Assembly: GCA_012965445.1 (NCBI GenBank)
Contig: DTSJ01000111.1
Coordinates: 1 to 15,265 of the forward strand
Direction: 5' to 3'
DNA: 15,265 bases
Source of the DNA: Candidatus Hydrogenedentota bacterium
GTDB lineage: Bacteria > Hydrogenedentota > Hydrogenedentia > Hydrogenedentiales > GCA-2746185
The position numbers were made by a program, and so were the translations under genes. The notes under the pieces were generated by a model. It did no database searches, was not told the DNA's origin, and worked only from the letters and a program-made list of their open reading frames with translations. How positions within the stretch are numbered: position 1 is the first letter of the stretch; each line of letters starts with the position of its first letter. Positions 15,265-15,265 of the stretch are shown here, piece after piece.

Positions 15265-15265
15265 T

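Noticed and set aside
1..15265. tRNA, rRNA, CRISPR array, insertion sequence
   Set aside because: I looked through the non-coding stretches and found no cloverleaf, no spaced repeat array and no transposase.

Overview
The window is a chromosomal stretch of a Gram-negative-type bacterium. A DUF1800/DUF1501 gene pair, a CPxC/CxxC zinc-ribbon leader domain and an FHA-GAF-HD-GYP protein together suggest a planctomycete or a close PVC-like relative. This is an inference from gene content, not a marker-gene identification. Base composition looks even and moderate. I see no tRNA, rRNA, CRISPR array or insertion sequence.

Layout. (1) At 1-720 (+) lies the 3' part of an ABC transporter permease of the iron/thiamine type, followed by a short NAD kinase (786-1502, +). 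(2) Converging on these from the minus strand are dCTP deaminase (dcd, 1524-2069) and a 599-residue FHA-GAF-HD-GYP protein with a C-terminal zinc ribbon (2178-3977). (3) A 440-bp non-coding stretch leads into an ExeA-type AAA ATPase (4420-5392, +). It is a pseudogene, with two in-frame TAG codons and two one-base deletions. (4) Next is a two-gene operon with an extended -10 promoter. It encodes a DUF255/YyaL thioredoxin-fold protein with an N-terminal lipoprotein-like signal (5500-7764) and a complete DsbD with all three cysteine pairs (7777-9537). (5) scpA (9670-10548) stands alone with its own leader. (6) A 446-bp gap, possibly holding a small minus-strand gene, precedes an unusual protein (10995-11750) that joins an N-terminal zinc ribbon to a C-terminal domain resembling phage Mu F / SPP1 gp7 head-morphogenesis proteins. 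(7) The right end is a minus-strand operon, DUF1800 (cut by the window edge) - DUF1501 with a Tat signal - a DNRLRE-like secreted protein with a C-terminal membrane anchor.

How the genes work together. The DUF255-DsbD pair looks like an envelope thiol-reducing system: DsbD could pass electrons from the cytoplasm to the exported CHWC protein. The DUF1800-DUF1501-DNRLRE operon looks like an export and surface system. NAD kinase, dCTP deaminase and ScpA are housekeeping genes. The observations most worth following are the zinc ribbon-Mu F fusion in a setting with no other phage genes, the exported DUF255 next to DsbD, and the three DSGI tags in the FHA/HD-GYP protein.
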